Below, in pieces: positions 33,896 through 42,165 of a DNA stretch of 64,000 nt (positions are counted from its first letter, which is position 1; every line of letters begins with the position of its first letter). Made by a program: the position numbers and the translations under genes. This DNA is from Streptomyces diacarni (GTDB lineage Bacteria > Actinomycetota > Actinomycetes > Streptomycetales > Streptomycetaceae): positions 1 through 64,000 of the forward strand of contig NZ_QOIN01000043.1 of assembly GCF_003323715.1 (NCBI RefSeq), in the 5' to 3' direction. The notes beneath the pieces are model-generated. The model worked only from the letters and a program-made list of their open reading frames with translations. It ran no database searches and was not told the origin of the DNA.

Positions 33896-35280
33896 TTCCG
33901 CAGCAACCTCCCGGCACGCTCCCGCAGCACGGCCACGGCGGCGGTGGCGGCCTTCTCCGCCTTGACGCCGGCCTTGTCCGTCGTGCCACCGGCCCACCCC
34001 CCGGCGTGGAGGGCGACGGCCTTCTTCCGCACGGTCTTCTCGACGGCCAGCGGCTGGAGGGTGAACGCTCCGGCGTCCCAGCGGAGCAACCCGATGCAGG
34101 CGCTCGACGCCGCGACGGCCTCGGGCGTGAGCGGCCCGGCGGCCGGAACGCGGTCGGTGTCGACGGCGAGCACGTGCCCCGCGACACCGAACGTCAGTCC
34201 TTCACCGTCCTTCTCCACCGCGTAGCCCTCCAGGAAGACGGGCACGGCGATCCCCGTCGGATGGCGGTCCAGCGGTGCCGACGCCGCGTCGACGGCGGTG
34301 GGCAGGACGACCCGCGCCGTGGCGAAGGCGTCGGCCGCGTCGCCCACCCCGGCGTGCTCGTCGCTCCAGAGCAGGTCGCCCTCCGCGGTGACCGGCATGT
34401 CGGTCAGCTGCATGGCCCGGCCCTCGCCGAGTGCCGTCAGCAGCGCCATGTGCGGGCGGAGCAGCTGCCACAGACCGGCTCCGACCACCGTGTCGGGCTT
34501 CGGCGCCGACACCGCGGCACGCACCAGCCGCGGCGGTGCTCCGTCGCCGGGCTCCAGCACCGCGTGCACCTGCGCCTGAACGGCCGTCGCGTGCTCCTGC
34601 ACGTCCACGCCGAGGGGCAGCAGACGGCCGTCGACCGTGCCGGCGCTCGGTGCCTCGATCGCTCCCGGCACCGTCAGCAGCATCGCGCGGGACCACAGGT
34701 CGGCCCAGCGGCGCACCGGAACCCGCTCCAGGGACGCTCCGGGGCAGGAGGCGGCGAGCTCGGCCGAGAACCCGTCCAGGAGCATCGCGAGGCGGCGCAG
34801 CGCGGGATCGGGCAGCATCGCGGAGACGACCTGCGCCGCCGAGGAGACCACCTCGTGGTCGATGCCCTGCCAGCCGCAGCGCGCCAGGTCGGACAGCCAG
34901 GTGCGGGCGGCGGCGAGCAGGTTGGCTCCCTGCTGCCCGCTGCGCTGCGGGAAGGTCTCTTCGGCGAGGGATCGGCCTGTCGCCTCCTGGACGCGCGCTC
35001 TGAGAGCGTCGTGGACGGAGCCCAGCAGCGCGGCGCGCGCGGCGGCAAGGGCGACCAGGTGTTCCTCGCCCGCGCTCCCCGCGGCTGCCTTCTCCGCCGC
35101 TTCGCCGGCCCTGGCGGCCAGGGGCGTACCCGCGACGGCGTCGGCCAGCCGCGTCAGTCCTGCCGCCTGCGACGGCCGGGGGCGCAGGAGCCCGACGACG
35201 AGCACTTCGTCGAACGCGTCGACGGCGGCCAGCGCCTCGTCGAGACCCTCGACGGGCTCGGTGAGCGGATCGGCACGCAT
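33892..35280 (-). CDS. Uncharacterised protein of the MoxR/VWA set
   Basis: A 462-residue Ala/Leu-rich soluble protein that I cannot assign. It starts MRADPLTEPVEGLDEALAAV, and the first 200 residues look all-helical (LARCGWQGIDHEVVSSAAQVV, then MLLDGFSAELAASCPG). The second half is richer in strands (GRLLPLGVDVQEHATAVQAQV, LQPLAVEKTVRKKAVALHAG) and ends in a basic helix. ATG 35280 shares one base with the SWIM-gene stop (TGATG) and its stop overlaps the VWA start, so it is firmly part of the same translation unit. It may be an adaptor for the VWA or SWIM protein. It does not resemble the DUF5691 proteins I associate with similar loci. Confidence 0.72.
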   Translation of the reverse strand: MRADPLTEPVEGLDEALAAVDAFDEVLVVGLLRPRPSQAAGLTRLADAVAGTPLAARAGEAAEKAAAGSAGEEHLVALAAARAALLGSVHDALRARVQEATGRSLAEETFPQRSGQQGANLLAAARTWLSDLARCGWQGIDHEVVSSAAQVVSAMLPDPALRRLAMLLDGFSAELAASCPGASLERVPVRRWADLWSRAMLLTVPGAIEAPSAGTVDGRLLPLGVDVQEHATAVQAQVHAVLEPGDGAPPRLVRAAVSAPKPDTVVGAGLWQLLRPHMALLTALGEGRAMQLTDMPVTAEGDLLWSDEHAGVGDAADAFATARVVLPTAVDAASAPLDRHPTGIAVPVFLEGYAVEKDGEGLTFGVAGHVLAVDTDRVPAAGPLTPEAVAASSACIGLLRWDAGAFTLQPLAVEKTVRKKAVALHAGGWAGGTTDKAGVKAEKAATAAVAVLRERAGRLLRK

Positions 35281-35783
35281 CAGGCCACCGCCCGGGTTGG
35301 CGGGAACCACTGCATCTCCGGCAGCGGTTCGGTGCTCGGAGCCAGTTCGAGGTAGGCGAGGTGGCGCAGGAACCGGCTGAAGACGGAGGCGGCCGCCGTG
35401 GTCTCTCCCTGGAGCGGGCGGGCGGCGCTCATGCCGACGGTGATCGAGTGCGCACTCGGCTCCTCGTCCGCGGCCTCGACCCTCAGGTAGCGGGCGACGC
35501 GCTCGGCACCGTACTGGAGCACGGCCTCACTGATGAGCGCGTTGATGTGGTTGCAGAACGAGCCGCGGGCGCCACCGCACGGGCGGTTGTTGTTGGTGCT
35601 GCAGGCGAACGCGTAGCTGCCGGCCGCGACCGACGAGACGTAGACGCGCCCGATGTCCGAGCCGCTGGAGACCACGCCCTGCATCCGCCCGTCGGCCAGC
35701 TCGACGAACGGGACCTTGGCCAGCTTGCGCGGCCGTGCGGGCGGTATCACCCGCGCCGCGCTCGCCCTCTCCCAGTCTGTCAA
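35280..35783 (-). CDS. SWIM-like zinc-finger protein
   Basis: A small (167-residue) protein. The segment FACSTNNNRPCGGARGSFCNHI gives C-x7-C-x7-C-x-H, close to the SWIM zinc finger (CxC-xn-CxH), which binds DNA or protein partners. Upstream strands GRVYVSSVAAGSYAF and the preceding PRKLAKVPFVELADG fit the domain's beta-sheet. The start is uncertain: TTG 35783 has GAAGGAG eight bases before it, whereas ATG 35813 (adding MPNWREGEHA) lacks a good site. It is the first gene of the five-gene set and runs divergently from the NPP1 gene. In related loci a SWIM protein accompanies MoxR and VWA genes. Confidence 0.78.
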   Translation of the reverse strand: MTDWERASAARVIPPARPRKLAKVPFVELADGRMQGVVSSGSDIGRVYVSSVAAGSYAFACSTNNNRPCGGARGSFCNHINALISEAVLQYGAERVARYLRVEAADEEPSAHSITVGMSAARPLQGETTAAASVFSRFLRHLAYLELAPSTEPLPEMQWFPPTRAVA

Positions 35784-36036
35784 CGCATGCTCTCCTTCGC
35801 GCCAGTTGGGCATCCTCGCCACTGCGGCGGGGATAGGAAGAACATATCCGCGACCACTGACAACGCCGGGAACCGCACCTGGGATCGCGCCGAGGGCCAC
35901 CCCCGGCGTCCGTGTGCCACCTCCACGACGAGCGGCCTTCATGACAAGGCTGCGGACCCCGACGCCCTCTTGGCAGGTGCGCGGACGCCCGGCACTGTGA
36001 ACGGCGCACCCAAGCCCCCCACTTCGGAGTGAACGC

Positions 36037-36864
36037 ATGCGGAAGACGCACCCCTCACAGGCGGCCGGGGAAGCCCCCGCCGCGCGGCCCGCCCGGCCCG
36101 CGAGATGGCGCACGAAGGCCCCGGCCGTGGTGGCCGGGGCCTTCGCTCTGGTCGTCGCCCTGCCGGGCACGGCACTGGCCGATCCGCCGCAGGCGCTGCC
36201 CGCGAACGCCGGCGAGATGGAGAAGAGGTTCCAGCCCGCGTACGACTACGACAAGGACGGCTGTTACGCCACGCCCGCCATCGGTCCTGACGGCACGCTC
36301 GCACCGGGGCTGAAGATCGGCGGCGACGTGAACGGCAACTGCCGCGACGCGACCGACCTGGCGAACACGAACACCTACTCCCGCAGCAAGTGCGACAACG
36401 GCTGGTGCGCCCTCGTCTACGCCTCCTACTTCGAGAAGGACCAGGCGGCACTGGGCGGCGGCAGCGCGGGCCACCGGCACGACTGGGAGCACGTCGTGGT
36501 CTGGGTCCACGACGACCAGGTGGAGTACGTCTCGACCTCGAACCACGGAGGGTTCACCGTCCACACCAAGGACGCGCTGCCCTTCGAGGGCACGCATCCG
36601 GAAGTCGTCTACCACAAGGACGGCGTGAGCACGCACTGCTTCCGCGCCGCCAAGAGCGACGGCGGTGACGAGCCGCCCGAGAACCACGAGGGCGCCTGGC
36701 AGTACCCCGCGCTCGTCGGCTGGGACGGCTACGCCGCAGGGCTGCGCGACAAGTTGACCGGGGCCGACTTCGGCAGCGCCACACTGGGCATCAGGGACGA
36801 CACGTTCGCCGACCACCTCGCCGGCGCGAAACCCGACGGCATCCCCTTCGATCCCCGGGCCTGA
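36037..36864 (+). CDS. Secreted NPP1/NLP-family necrosis-inducing-like protein
   Basis: A 275-residue exported protein: basic N-terminus, hydrophobic core AVVAGAFALVVALPGTALA and a likely signal-peptidase site after ALA. The mature part has the family heptapeptide GHRHDWE (residues 145-151) followed by HVVVWVHDD, plus Cys pairs (GCYATP, GNCRDATD, KCDNGWC) and a C-terminal GHASG-free Gly/Asp-rich end. In plant-associated microbes such proteins bind sphingolipids and form pores; bacterial members occur in soil actinomycetes and their role there is open. ATG 36037 has GGAG at a normal distance. It is flanked downstream by two strong hairpins and converges on the rodlin gene. Confidence 0.9.
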   Translation: MRKTHPSQAAGEAPAARPARPARWRTKAPAVVAGAFALVVALPGTALADPPQALPANAGEMEKRFQPAYDYDKDGCYATPAIGPDGTLAPGLKIGGDVNGNCRDATDLANTNTYSRSKCDNGWCALVYASYFEKDQAALGGGSAGHRHDWEHVVVWVHDDQVEYVSTSNHGGFTVHTKDALPFEGTHPEVVYHKDGVSTHCFRAAKSDGGDEPPENHEGAWQYPALVGWDGYAAGLRDKLTGADFGSATLGIRDDTFADHLAGAKPDGIPFDPRA

Positions 36865-36913
36865 GGCCGCCGGCCCCTCGCCGGGATCCGGCGGTGTACG
36901 CACGGCCGACCGT

Positions 36914-36956
36914 GACCGGCTCCGTGGCCGCTGCCGTGGTGGCCGCGGAGCCGGTC
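36914..36956 (+). terminator. Terminator hairpin after the NPP1 gene
   Basis: GACCGGCTCCG (36914-36924) pairs perfectly with CGGAGCCGGTC (36946-36956), giving an 11-pair stem with a 21-base loop, 49 bases past the stop. There is no T-run. Confidence 0.55.
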
Positions 36957-36971
36957 GCGGTGGGAACGAGT

Positions 36972-37004
36972 CCCCGACCGGGCGCCGCACCCGCCCGGTC
37001 GGGG
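36972..37004 (-). terminator. Strong bidirectional terminator between NPP1 and rodlin genes
   Basis: CCCCGACCGGGCG (36972-36984) and CGCCCGGTCGGGG (36992-37004) make a perfect 13-pair stem with a 7-base loop. It lies 6 bases past the rodlin stop, where transcripts from both sides converge. Confidence 0.75.
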
Positions 37005-37010
37005 GCCCGG

Positions 37011-37421
37011 TCAGCCGTTGTCCGCGCCGTTGCCCGCCAGCACGGGCACGTCGGACACCAGGTGGGAGAGCGGCTCGTCGCCCTTCTCCTGGGACGAGTT
37101 GTCCGCGCACTGCTGATTCTGCGGGTTCGAGAGGACGTTGACGTCCTGGACGGCCACGTTGGCGATGATGCCGACGATCGACCCCGCGTTGACGTCGGCG
37201 GGCAGGCCCACGCACAGCTTGTTCAACGCCCCCTGCACGAGGTCGAACTGGGGGCTCCCGTTCCCGTGGGTGGCGGCGTTCCCGTAGCTCTGCTCCGAAC
37301 CGTTGCCGTTGACCGTGGTGGTCCCCCGGTCGTCTCCGATGGCCATGGCCTGGGGTGCCGCGGCGGCCGACACGCCCACCAGTGACGCCGTGGCCGTGAC
37401 CATCGCCCACATCCTCTTCAT
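37011..37421 (-). CDS. rdl: Rodlin, spore/aerial hypha surface protein
   Basis: A 136-residue secreted protein. A signal peptide (basic MKRMW, then VTATASLVGVSAAAAPQAMA) is followed by the rodlin core IGDDRGTTTVNGNGSEQSYGNAATHGNGSPQ (quoted in two parts: TTTVNGNGSEQSYGNAATHG and NGSPQ). After it come the conserved LNKLCVGLPADVNAGSIVGI and NPQNQQCADNSSQEKGDEPL. Rodlins assemble with chaplins into the rodlet layer of streptomycete aerial hyphae and spores and have a single conserved Cys pair, seen here. ATG 37421 has GAGGGAG upstream. Only one rodlin is present, whereas S. coelicolor has two side by side. Developmental control is expected but no promoter element was recognised. Confidence 0.94.
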   Translation of the reverse strand: MKRMWAMVTATASLVGVSAAAAPQAMAIGDDRGTTTVNGNGSEQSYGNAATHGNGSPQFDLVQGALNKLCVGLPADVNAGSIVGIIANVAVQDVNVLSNPQNQQCADNSSQEKGDEPLSHLVSDVPVLAGNGADNG

Positions 37422-37629
37422 CGCGTACTCCCTCTCATCCACTCGCGTTGATCACCGTCGATCACCATGGCGAACACCCGTGGAGGGCGAGCGGTTATCC
37501 GGCTTCACTCGAACGGAAGCACGTCACAGGGGCGTTGGCTCGGCCGCCGACAGCGCACCCTCTCCGCACGCCACCGCATACATGCGGACGAGAGGGGCAC
37601 TTGGGACTCCTACGAGCTGGGAGGACGCC

Positions 37630-38241
37630 ATGACCCTCATGCACGAGTCGACCGGCCGGGCGGATTCCACACGGGAGCCCACGGGGCATGGCGGCGTCGC
37701 CTGGGCCGCGCACGGCGAGGAGGAGCCGCCGGAGTCGGCCCGTGAACGCGTCAACCGAAGATGGATCGAGACCCTGCAGGAGACCCGCGTCGCCCAGACC
37801 GGGGTGCAGATCCTGTTCGGCTTCCTGCTCAGCGTCGCGTTCACGCCGCTCTTCCGCGATCTCGACGCCTTCGACCGCGTCGTCTACACCGTCACGGTGG
37901 TGCTCGGTGCCTCGGCCACGGCCGCTCTGATCGCGCCCGTCTCCATCCACCGCTTCCTGTCCGGGCAGCGCATGAAGGACGACCTGGTCAACACCGCGAG
38001 CCGGCTCATGGTGTGCGGCATGGTGCTGCTCGCCCTCACCATCAGCGGGACACTGCTGTTGATACTCCGCGTGGTGGTGCCGGGGCTGCTGGCCGAGGTC
38101 CTGGTCGGCTCCGTCATGCTCTGGTTCGCGGTGTGCTGGTATGGGCTGCCGCTGTGGCTGCGCCGCCGCTCCGGGCGCCGCCGAGGACCGCCCGGGACAG
38201 GGCCCGGCCGGCCCGCGACGTCCGGCCGCCCAAGGAGCTGA
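37630..38241 (+). CDS. DUF6328-like integral membrane protein
   Basis: A 203-residue protein with four hydrophobic helices. After a hydrophilic start of about 45 residues, ETLQETRVAQTGVQILFGFLLSVAFTPLF carries the family element LQExRVAQTGVQILFxFLL. Then come VVYTVTVVLGASATAALIAPVSIHRFL, SRLMVCGMVLLALTISGTLLLIL and VLVGSVMLWFAVCWYGLPLWL. It ends in a basic Arg/Gly/Pro tail. Function unknown. ATG 37630 follows GGGAGGACGCC. It runs divergently from rodlin across a 208-base gap. Confidence 0.75.
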   Translation: MTLMHESTGRADSTREPTGHGGVAWAAHGEEEPPESARERVNRRWIETLQETRVAQTGVQILFGFLLSVAFTPLFRDLDAFDRVVYTVTVVLGASATAALIAPVSIHRFLSGQRMKDDLVNTASRLMVCGMVLLALTISGTLLLILRVVVPGLLAEVLVGSVMLWFAVCWYGLPLWLRRRSGRRRGPPGTGPGRPATSGRPRS

Positions 38242-38274
38242 CGTACCGTGCCGCAGGCTAGCCCCTGAGCGGGT

Positions 38275-39222
38275 TCACGGCGTGACGACGACCTTTCCGT
38301 GGACGTGGCCCGCCTGGCTCAGCTCGAAGGCGTCGACCAGCCGGGTGAGCGGGAAGGTCTCCGCCACCCGGACCGTCAGCTTGCCCGCGTCGGCGAGGTC
38401 GGCCAGTGCGCCCAGGTCGTTCCCGTCGGGACGCACCCACATCCACTGACCGCCCGCCCGTGTCACCGTGTCGTCCGCGATGGAGGCGTGCCGGCCCCCC
38501 TCTGCCAGGACGGCCGAGGTGGTGTCGAGGACTCCGCCGACGAAGTCCGCGACGACCTCGACGCCGTTCGGGGCCATTTCACGCACCCGTTCGGCCAGCC
38601 CCTCGCCGTAGGAGACGGGTTCGGCGCCCAGCTCGCGCAGCCGGTCGTGGTTGGCCGGGGAGGCGGTGCCGATGACGCGGGCGCCGAGCGAGCGGCCGAT
38701 CTGCACGCCGAGCGACCCCACGCCGCCCGCCGCGTTGTGGATCAGCACCGTCTCGCCCTCGCGCGTACCCAGGCGGGTGAGCGTCTGGTACGCCGTCAGG
38801 CCGGCCAGGGGCAGCCCGGCGGCCTGCTCCCAGGAGAAGGCGGAAGGCCGCCGCGCCAGGCACCGTACGGGCACGGTGACGAACTCGGCGAACGTCCCTC
38901 CGTGCACGTAGTCCTTGCGGGCGTAGGCGATCACCTCGTCCCCGCGGGAGAACTCGGGCACGTCGATCCCGGTCGTCTCGACGACTCCCGCGACGTCCCA
39001 GCCCGGGACGACGGGAAAGACCGTGTCCATGAGGTCCTTCAGCCCGCCCGCCATGATCTTCCAGTCGACGGGGTTGACCGCCGCGCCGCGCACCCGGACG
39101 AGAACCTCGCCGGGGCCCACCTTGGGCCGCGGCTGCCGCGTCGCCGACAGCACCTCCGTACCGCCGAACCTGTCGTACGTCATCGCCTGCATCGTCTCGC
39201 CGTCGAAGTCGCCGTGAGGCAT
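38275..39222 (-). CDS. NADP-dependent zinc-independent oxidoreductase (quinone oxidoreductase-like MDR)
   Basis: A 315-residue medium-chain dehydrogenase/reductase. The GroES-like N-terminal domain has VRVRGAAVNPVDWKIMAG and PGWDVAGVVETTG; the cofactor domain has ETVLIHNAAGGVGSLGVQIG, in which AAGGVGS is the nucleotide-binding loop. The catalytic zinc ligands of alcohol dehydrogenases are absent, placing it with zeta-crystallin/quinone reductases. The C-terminus AFELSQAGHVHGKVVVTP is typical. ATG 39222 is preceded by GAAGGG. It converges on the DUF6328 gene with a 33-base gap; there is no evident operon. The substrate is likely a quinone or enone, not decidable here. Confidence 0.87.
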   Translation of the reverse strand: MPHGDFDGETMQAMTYDRFGGTEVLSATRQPRPKVGPGEVLVRVRGAAVNPVDWKIMAGGLKDLMDTVFPVVPGWDVAGVVETTGIDVPEFSRGDEVIAYARKDYVHGGTFAEFVTVPVRCLARRPSAFSWEQAAGLPLAGLTAYQTLTRLGTREGETVLIHNAAGGVGSLGVQIGRSLGARVIGTASPANHDRLRELGAEPVSYGEGLAERVREMAPNGVEVVADFVGGVLDTTSAVLAEGGRHASIADDTVTRAGGQWMWVRPDGNDLGALADLADAGKLTVRVAETFPLTRLVDAFELSQAGHVHGKVVVTP

Positions 39223-39395
39223 GCGGTCGCACCCTTCCGTCGGTGATCTGTCCAGATTCCGAAGAGTACGGGTATGCCCCTGCCGCCGTCCGACACCGTG
39301 ACCGTGCTCACGGGATGTCCGCCACAGCGGCGGTACGCCGGCTCGACGGCCGCGCTCAGGCGCCCGTGCGGGATGGGGGCGACGCGCTCTCGCTG

Positions 39396-40265
39396 TCACT
39401 TCCCCTGTGCGGCGGGCACAGCGAGAGCGAGCTGTTCGTGAGGCGGCTCGGGGCCGAGCGGGCGCCACAGCAGATCGGGGTCAGGAAAGACACCGCTGTG
39501 CGGCCGCAGGGCGATCAGGTCGTCGCGGCCGAGGAGGCGGTGACGGAAGAGGGTATGGCCTCCGTCGTCCTGTGCCAGGGTCTCGGGATGCCAGCCGTGG
39601 GCGCGCAGGGACGCCAGCACGGCAGCCGCGTAGCCGGGCGCACGCGCGGCGGGAAACCACAGCAGACGCTGCCCGGCCAGCTCGGGCCAGGTCAGCCGCG
39701 ACCTGCTCGCGAGCGGGTGTCCGCTGTGCATGACGGCGCCCAGCGGCTCGTCACTGAGGACGCGCAGCGACAGCCCCGTGGTGTCCGCGGGGGTGCGCAG
39801 AAGACCGCACGCCAGTGTGCCCGCACGCAGGGCCGCGGTCTGCCGCTCGGAGTCGATCTGCCGGCAGACCACCCGCGCCCCGCGGGCTCGGGTAACGAGC
39901 TCTTCCGCGCGGCTGAGGACGGGCTGCGGCACCCCTCTGCACACGCCCAGGGTCACCGTGGGCCGCGCGCCACGCGCGGCGGCGACCGAGGCGCGCAGCT
40001 CCGCGAGGCACTTGTTGACCCCTTGTAGCAGCAGCTCTCCCCCCTCGGTCAGCTCCATCCCCGTGGAGCCGCGCTCGAACAGTGGCGTCCCCACGCGCCG
40101 CTCCAGCAGCCGTATCTGCTGGCTGAGGCTCGGCTGCGCGATGTGCAGTCGCTCGGCTGCGGCGGTGACGGTGCCGGACTCGGCCACGGCGGCGAAGTAC
40201 CGCAGGTGGCGCAGTTCCACGCCGGACAGCGGGTCCGTGTCCTCCACCCTCTGAGCAGCCCCCAT
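39396..40265 (-). CDS. LysR-family transcriptional regulator
   Basis: A 289-residue LysR-type regulator. The winged helix-turn-helix reads VELRHLRYFAAVAESGTVTAAAERLHIAQPSLSQQIRLLE (shown whole only by position, residues 16-55). It is followed by the linker helix FERGSTGMELTEGGELLL and an effector-binding domain of two alpha/beta lobes. The annotated ATG 40265 has no ribosome-binding site; GTG 40220 would give the usual VELRHLRYF beginning and is a serious alternative. It is divergent from the YciI-like gene with a palindrome in the 71-base gap. Its effector is unknown. Confidence 0.87.
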   Translation of the reverse strand: MGAAQRVEDTDPLSGVELRHLRYFAAVAESGTVTAAAERLHIAQPSLSQQIRLLERRVGTPLFERGSTGMELTEGGELLLQGVNKCLAELRASVAAARGARPTVTLGVCRGVPQPVLSRAEELVTRARGARVVCRQIDSERQTAALRAGTLACGLLRTPADTTGLSLRVLSDEPLGAVMHSGHPLASRSRLTWPELAGQRLLWFPAARAPGYAAAVLASLRAHGWHPETLAQDDGGHTLFRHRLLGRDDLIALRPHSGVFPDPDLLWRPLGPEPPHEQLALAVPAAQGK

Positions 40266-40279
40266 AGGTGTCAGCCTAT
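40264..40279. promoter_or_regulatory. Palindrome at the LysR gene start, possible LysR site
   Basis: ATAGG-TGTCAG-CCTAT is a 5-6-5 perfect inverted repeat between the LysR gene and the YciI-like gene. It overlaps the upstream candidate LysR start codon, which argues mildly for the downstream GTG 40220. Confidence 0.4.
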
Positions 40280-40336
40280 AGCGGCGGGGGAAACGGGTCT
40301 TGGCGCGGGCACCGGCTCGGGGGCTTGGCTGGAGCC

Positions 40337-40642
40337 ATGTTCGTCATCGTGCTGCGGTACCGCGCGCCAATGGAGACCATCGACGCGCTCAGGGACGCCC
40401 ATTACGCCCATCCCGACGGGGTGTTCGCCCAGGGGCTGGCACAGCTCGCCGGCCCATTGGAGCCCCGTACGGGAGGGGTGGTGATCGCGGACGGCGAGCG
40501 CGCCGCGGTCGAAGCGGCCGTCGCCTCCGATCCGTTCGTCACCAGCGGTGCCGCCACCGCCGAGATCCTGCGGTTCCGGCCGACCTGGCCCGCGGAGCGG
40601 GTGCCGTGGCTTCACACGCGGGATGCCGACCCGCAACGATGA
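40337..40642 (+). CDS. YciI-like protein
   Basis: A 101-residue single-domain protein of the YciI/YCII ferredoxin-like fold. It shows MFVIVLRYRAPMETIDALRDAH, then HPDGVFAQGLAQLAGPLEP and a C-terminal DPFVTSGAATAEILRFRP that matches the family DPfvxaGlxxxxxixxf ending. Such small proteins often form dimers and a few have dehydrochlorinase-like activity; most are of unknown role. ATG 40337 has GGAG just upstream. The divergent LysR gene may control it. Confidence 0.8.
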   Translation: MFVIVLRYRAPMETIDALRDAHYAHPDGVFAQGLAQLAGPLEPRTGGVVIADGERAAVEAAVASDPFVTSGAATAEILRFRPTWPAERVPWLHTRDADPQR

Positions 40643-40896
40643 GCGCGGCCGTCCCCGGAGTGACCCTGCCGCCGGGAAACGCCCCGGCGACAGGGCGCGA
40701 CACGGCTCGGTGAAGCGCGCCCGGCGGCTCATGTACGACTTCAGGCCTGGGCGCCCTTCGCGCGGAACCCTACGCCGCGCGGCCGCGCGGACGGGCCGCC
40801 GTTGCCGGAACGAGTGACCGCGGGCCACCCGCCGGCAGCCCACTCCGTCCGCGGCGATGCGGGCCGTCGGGCACCGGCGGACCGGTGGCCGAACCC

Positions 40897-40925
40897 TTGA
40901 CACCTCCGCACGGCCCCTCCATAGT
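40897..40925 (+). promoter_or_regulatory. Promoter of the IclR gene
   Basis: A consensus -35 TTGACA (40897-40902) is followed by 17 bases and CATAGT (40920-40925) as -10. It lies in the 357-base gap 40643-40999, whose first 240 bases show nothing recognisable. Confidence 0.65.
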
Positions 40926-40936
40926 GCTCCCCTCAC

Positions 40937-40955
40937 AGCGCAACACCGTTGCGCT
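40937..40955 (+). promoter_or_regulatory. Perfect 8-3-8 palindrome operator, probably IclR autoregulation
   Basis: AGCGCAAC-ACC-GTTGCGCT has no mismatch and sits 11 bases downstream of the -10 box, over the expected transcription start and 45 bases before the IclR start codon. A bound protein there would block initiation, as in IclR-type autorepression. The adjacent transporter and peptidases may carry the same control through readthrough. Confidence 0.65.
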
Positions 40956-40999
40956 GAGCGCACCAAGCTGGGTAGTACGGCACGACAGGAGGTGGGCGT

Positions 41000-41866
41000 A
41001 TGGCCGGGGCGACCGACCGTTCGCCGCGGGCGGCGAAGCGTTCCGACACGGTCGAGGGGACGCCGGGCTCACAAGCCGCGGACTCCGCCAAGCGGACCAC
41101 CGCTCACCGGGAGCGCGCCGCGGGCACCTTGCAATCCGCGGATCGCGCCCTGGTGGCGCTGCTGTCCTTCACCGAACAGCGGCCGGAGTGGGGCGTCAGC
41201 GAGATCGCCCGGCACCACGGCTGGGACAAGGCCGTGGCCCAGCGGCTGCTGACCACGCTCACCGCCCGCGGCTTCCTGATGTGCGACAGCGCCACCCGCC
41301 GCTACCGGCTCGGTCCCGCCGTCTCACGCCTGGCCCGGGTCGGCGAACACAGCGGGGTCCTGCCGTCGCTGGTCAGACCTGTGCTGGCCAGGCTGCTGCG
41401 CGAGACCGGGGAGAGCGTGGTGCTCAACGTGCCCAACGGAGGCGGCTACCGGTGCGCCGCCGCCGTGGACGGTACCGGGCCGATCCGCTACACCGCCCTG
41501 GTCGGCGCCCTGATGCCCGGGCACGCCGGAGCGTCAGGGCACGCTCTCTTCGCCTACTACCCCGAGGCCGAGATCCGGCAGATCTTCGGGGCCACCGCGC
41601 TCCAGCGGTTCACCGACACCACGCTCACCACGGTCGACGCCCTGCTGGAGAGGTACGCGGTGCTCCGCGACCAGGGCTGGGGCATCAGCCACGGCGAGTA
41701 CGACGTAGCGGTCACGGCCGTCTCGGCCCCTGTCTTCCAGGCGGGGACCATCGCGGCGTCCCTCACCGTCATCGGCCCTAGCCACCGGGTCCGTCACGCG
41801 GCCGACGGCATCGTTGAAGCGCTGCTCGCCGGAGCAGCCGAGGCGACCGACGCCTTCGGCGACTGA
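41000..41866 (+). CDS. IclR-family transcriptional regulator
   Basis: A 288-residue regulator. After a hydrophilic extension of about 40 residues, the winged helix-turn-helix reads LQSADRALVALLSFTEQRPEW, then GVSEIARHHGWDKAVAQRLL and TARGFLMCDSATRRYRLG. The GAF-like effector domain follows (ESVVLNVPNGGGYRCAAAVD, PGHAGASGHALFAYYPEAEI, GWGISHGEYDVAVTAVSAPV), all typical of IclR proteins. ATG 41000 has AGGAGGTGG upstream. It heads a plus-strand group with an OPT transporter and two peptidase-like enzymes, so a peptide or peptide-derived compound is a plausible ligand. Confidence 0.92.
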   Translation: MAGATDRSPRAAKRSDTVEGTPGSQAADSAKRTTAHRERAAGTLQSADRALVALLSFTEQRPEWGVSEIARHHGWDKAVAQRLLTTLTARGFLMCDSATRRYRLGPAVSRLARVGEHSGVLPSLVRPVLARLLRETGESVVLNVPNGGGYRCAAAVDGTGPIRYTALVGALMPGHAGASGHALFAYYPEAEIRQIFGATALQRFTDTTLTTVDALLERYAVLRDQGWGISHGEYDVAVTAVSAPVFQAGTIAASLTVIGPSHRVRHAADGIVEALLAGAAEATDAFGD

Positions 41867-41962
41867 CCGCCCCCTCCGGTCGGCCACTGTCTTCGGCGGC
41901 TGAGCCCCTCTCCTCGGATTTCATCCGACCGTCGCCTTCGGAGGCTGACCGCCCCCGGCCGG
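41851..41962 (+). repeat. Degenerate repeats of the IclR gene's 3' end
   Basis: The segment spanning the IclR stop, CGCCTTCGGCGACTGACCGC (41851-41870), recurs 81 bases later as TCGCCTTCGGAGGCTGACCG (41931-41950), with a shorter middle copy CTTCGGCGGCTGA at 41891-41903. A small inverted repeat TCGGAT-TTC-ATCCGA lies at 41914-41928. The gap 41867-42165 holds no other feature. Confidence 0.55.
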
Positions 41963-42165
41963 TCCGGCTCGCCGCCGCCCACCCGTTGCCCGCCGCTCCT
42001 GGCGCCCCCGTACGTCCGACTCCTCCTCCATCACAGCCGTCCTCCGCCGCAGCCCTCCCCTCCCCTCTCCTCCCCCGGTAACGGCTCCTTCCCGTCACAG
42101 CCCGCCGGGCGGCGCGCCGCGCGCCGCGACCGGCTCCGCCCTGCCCTGCCCTCGCGAGGTCCGCC

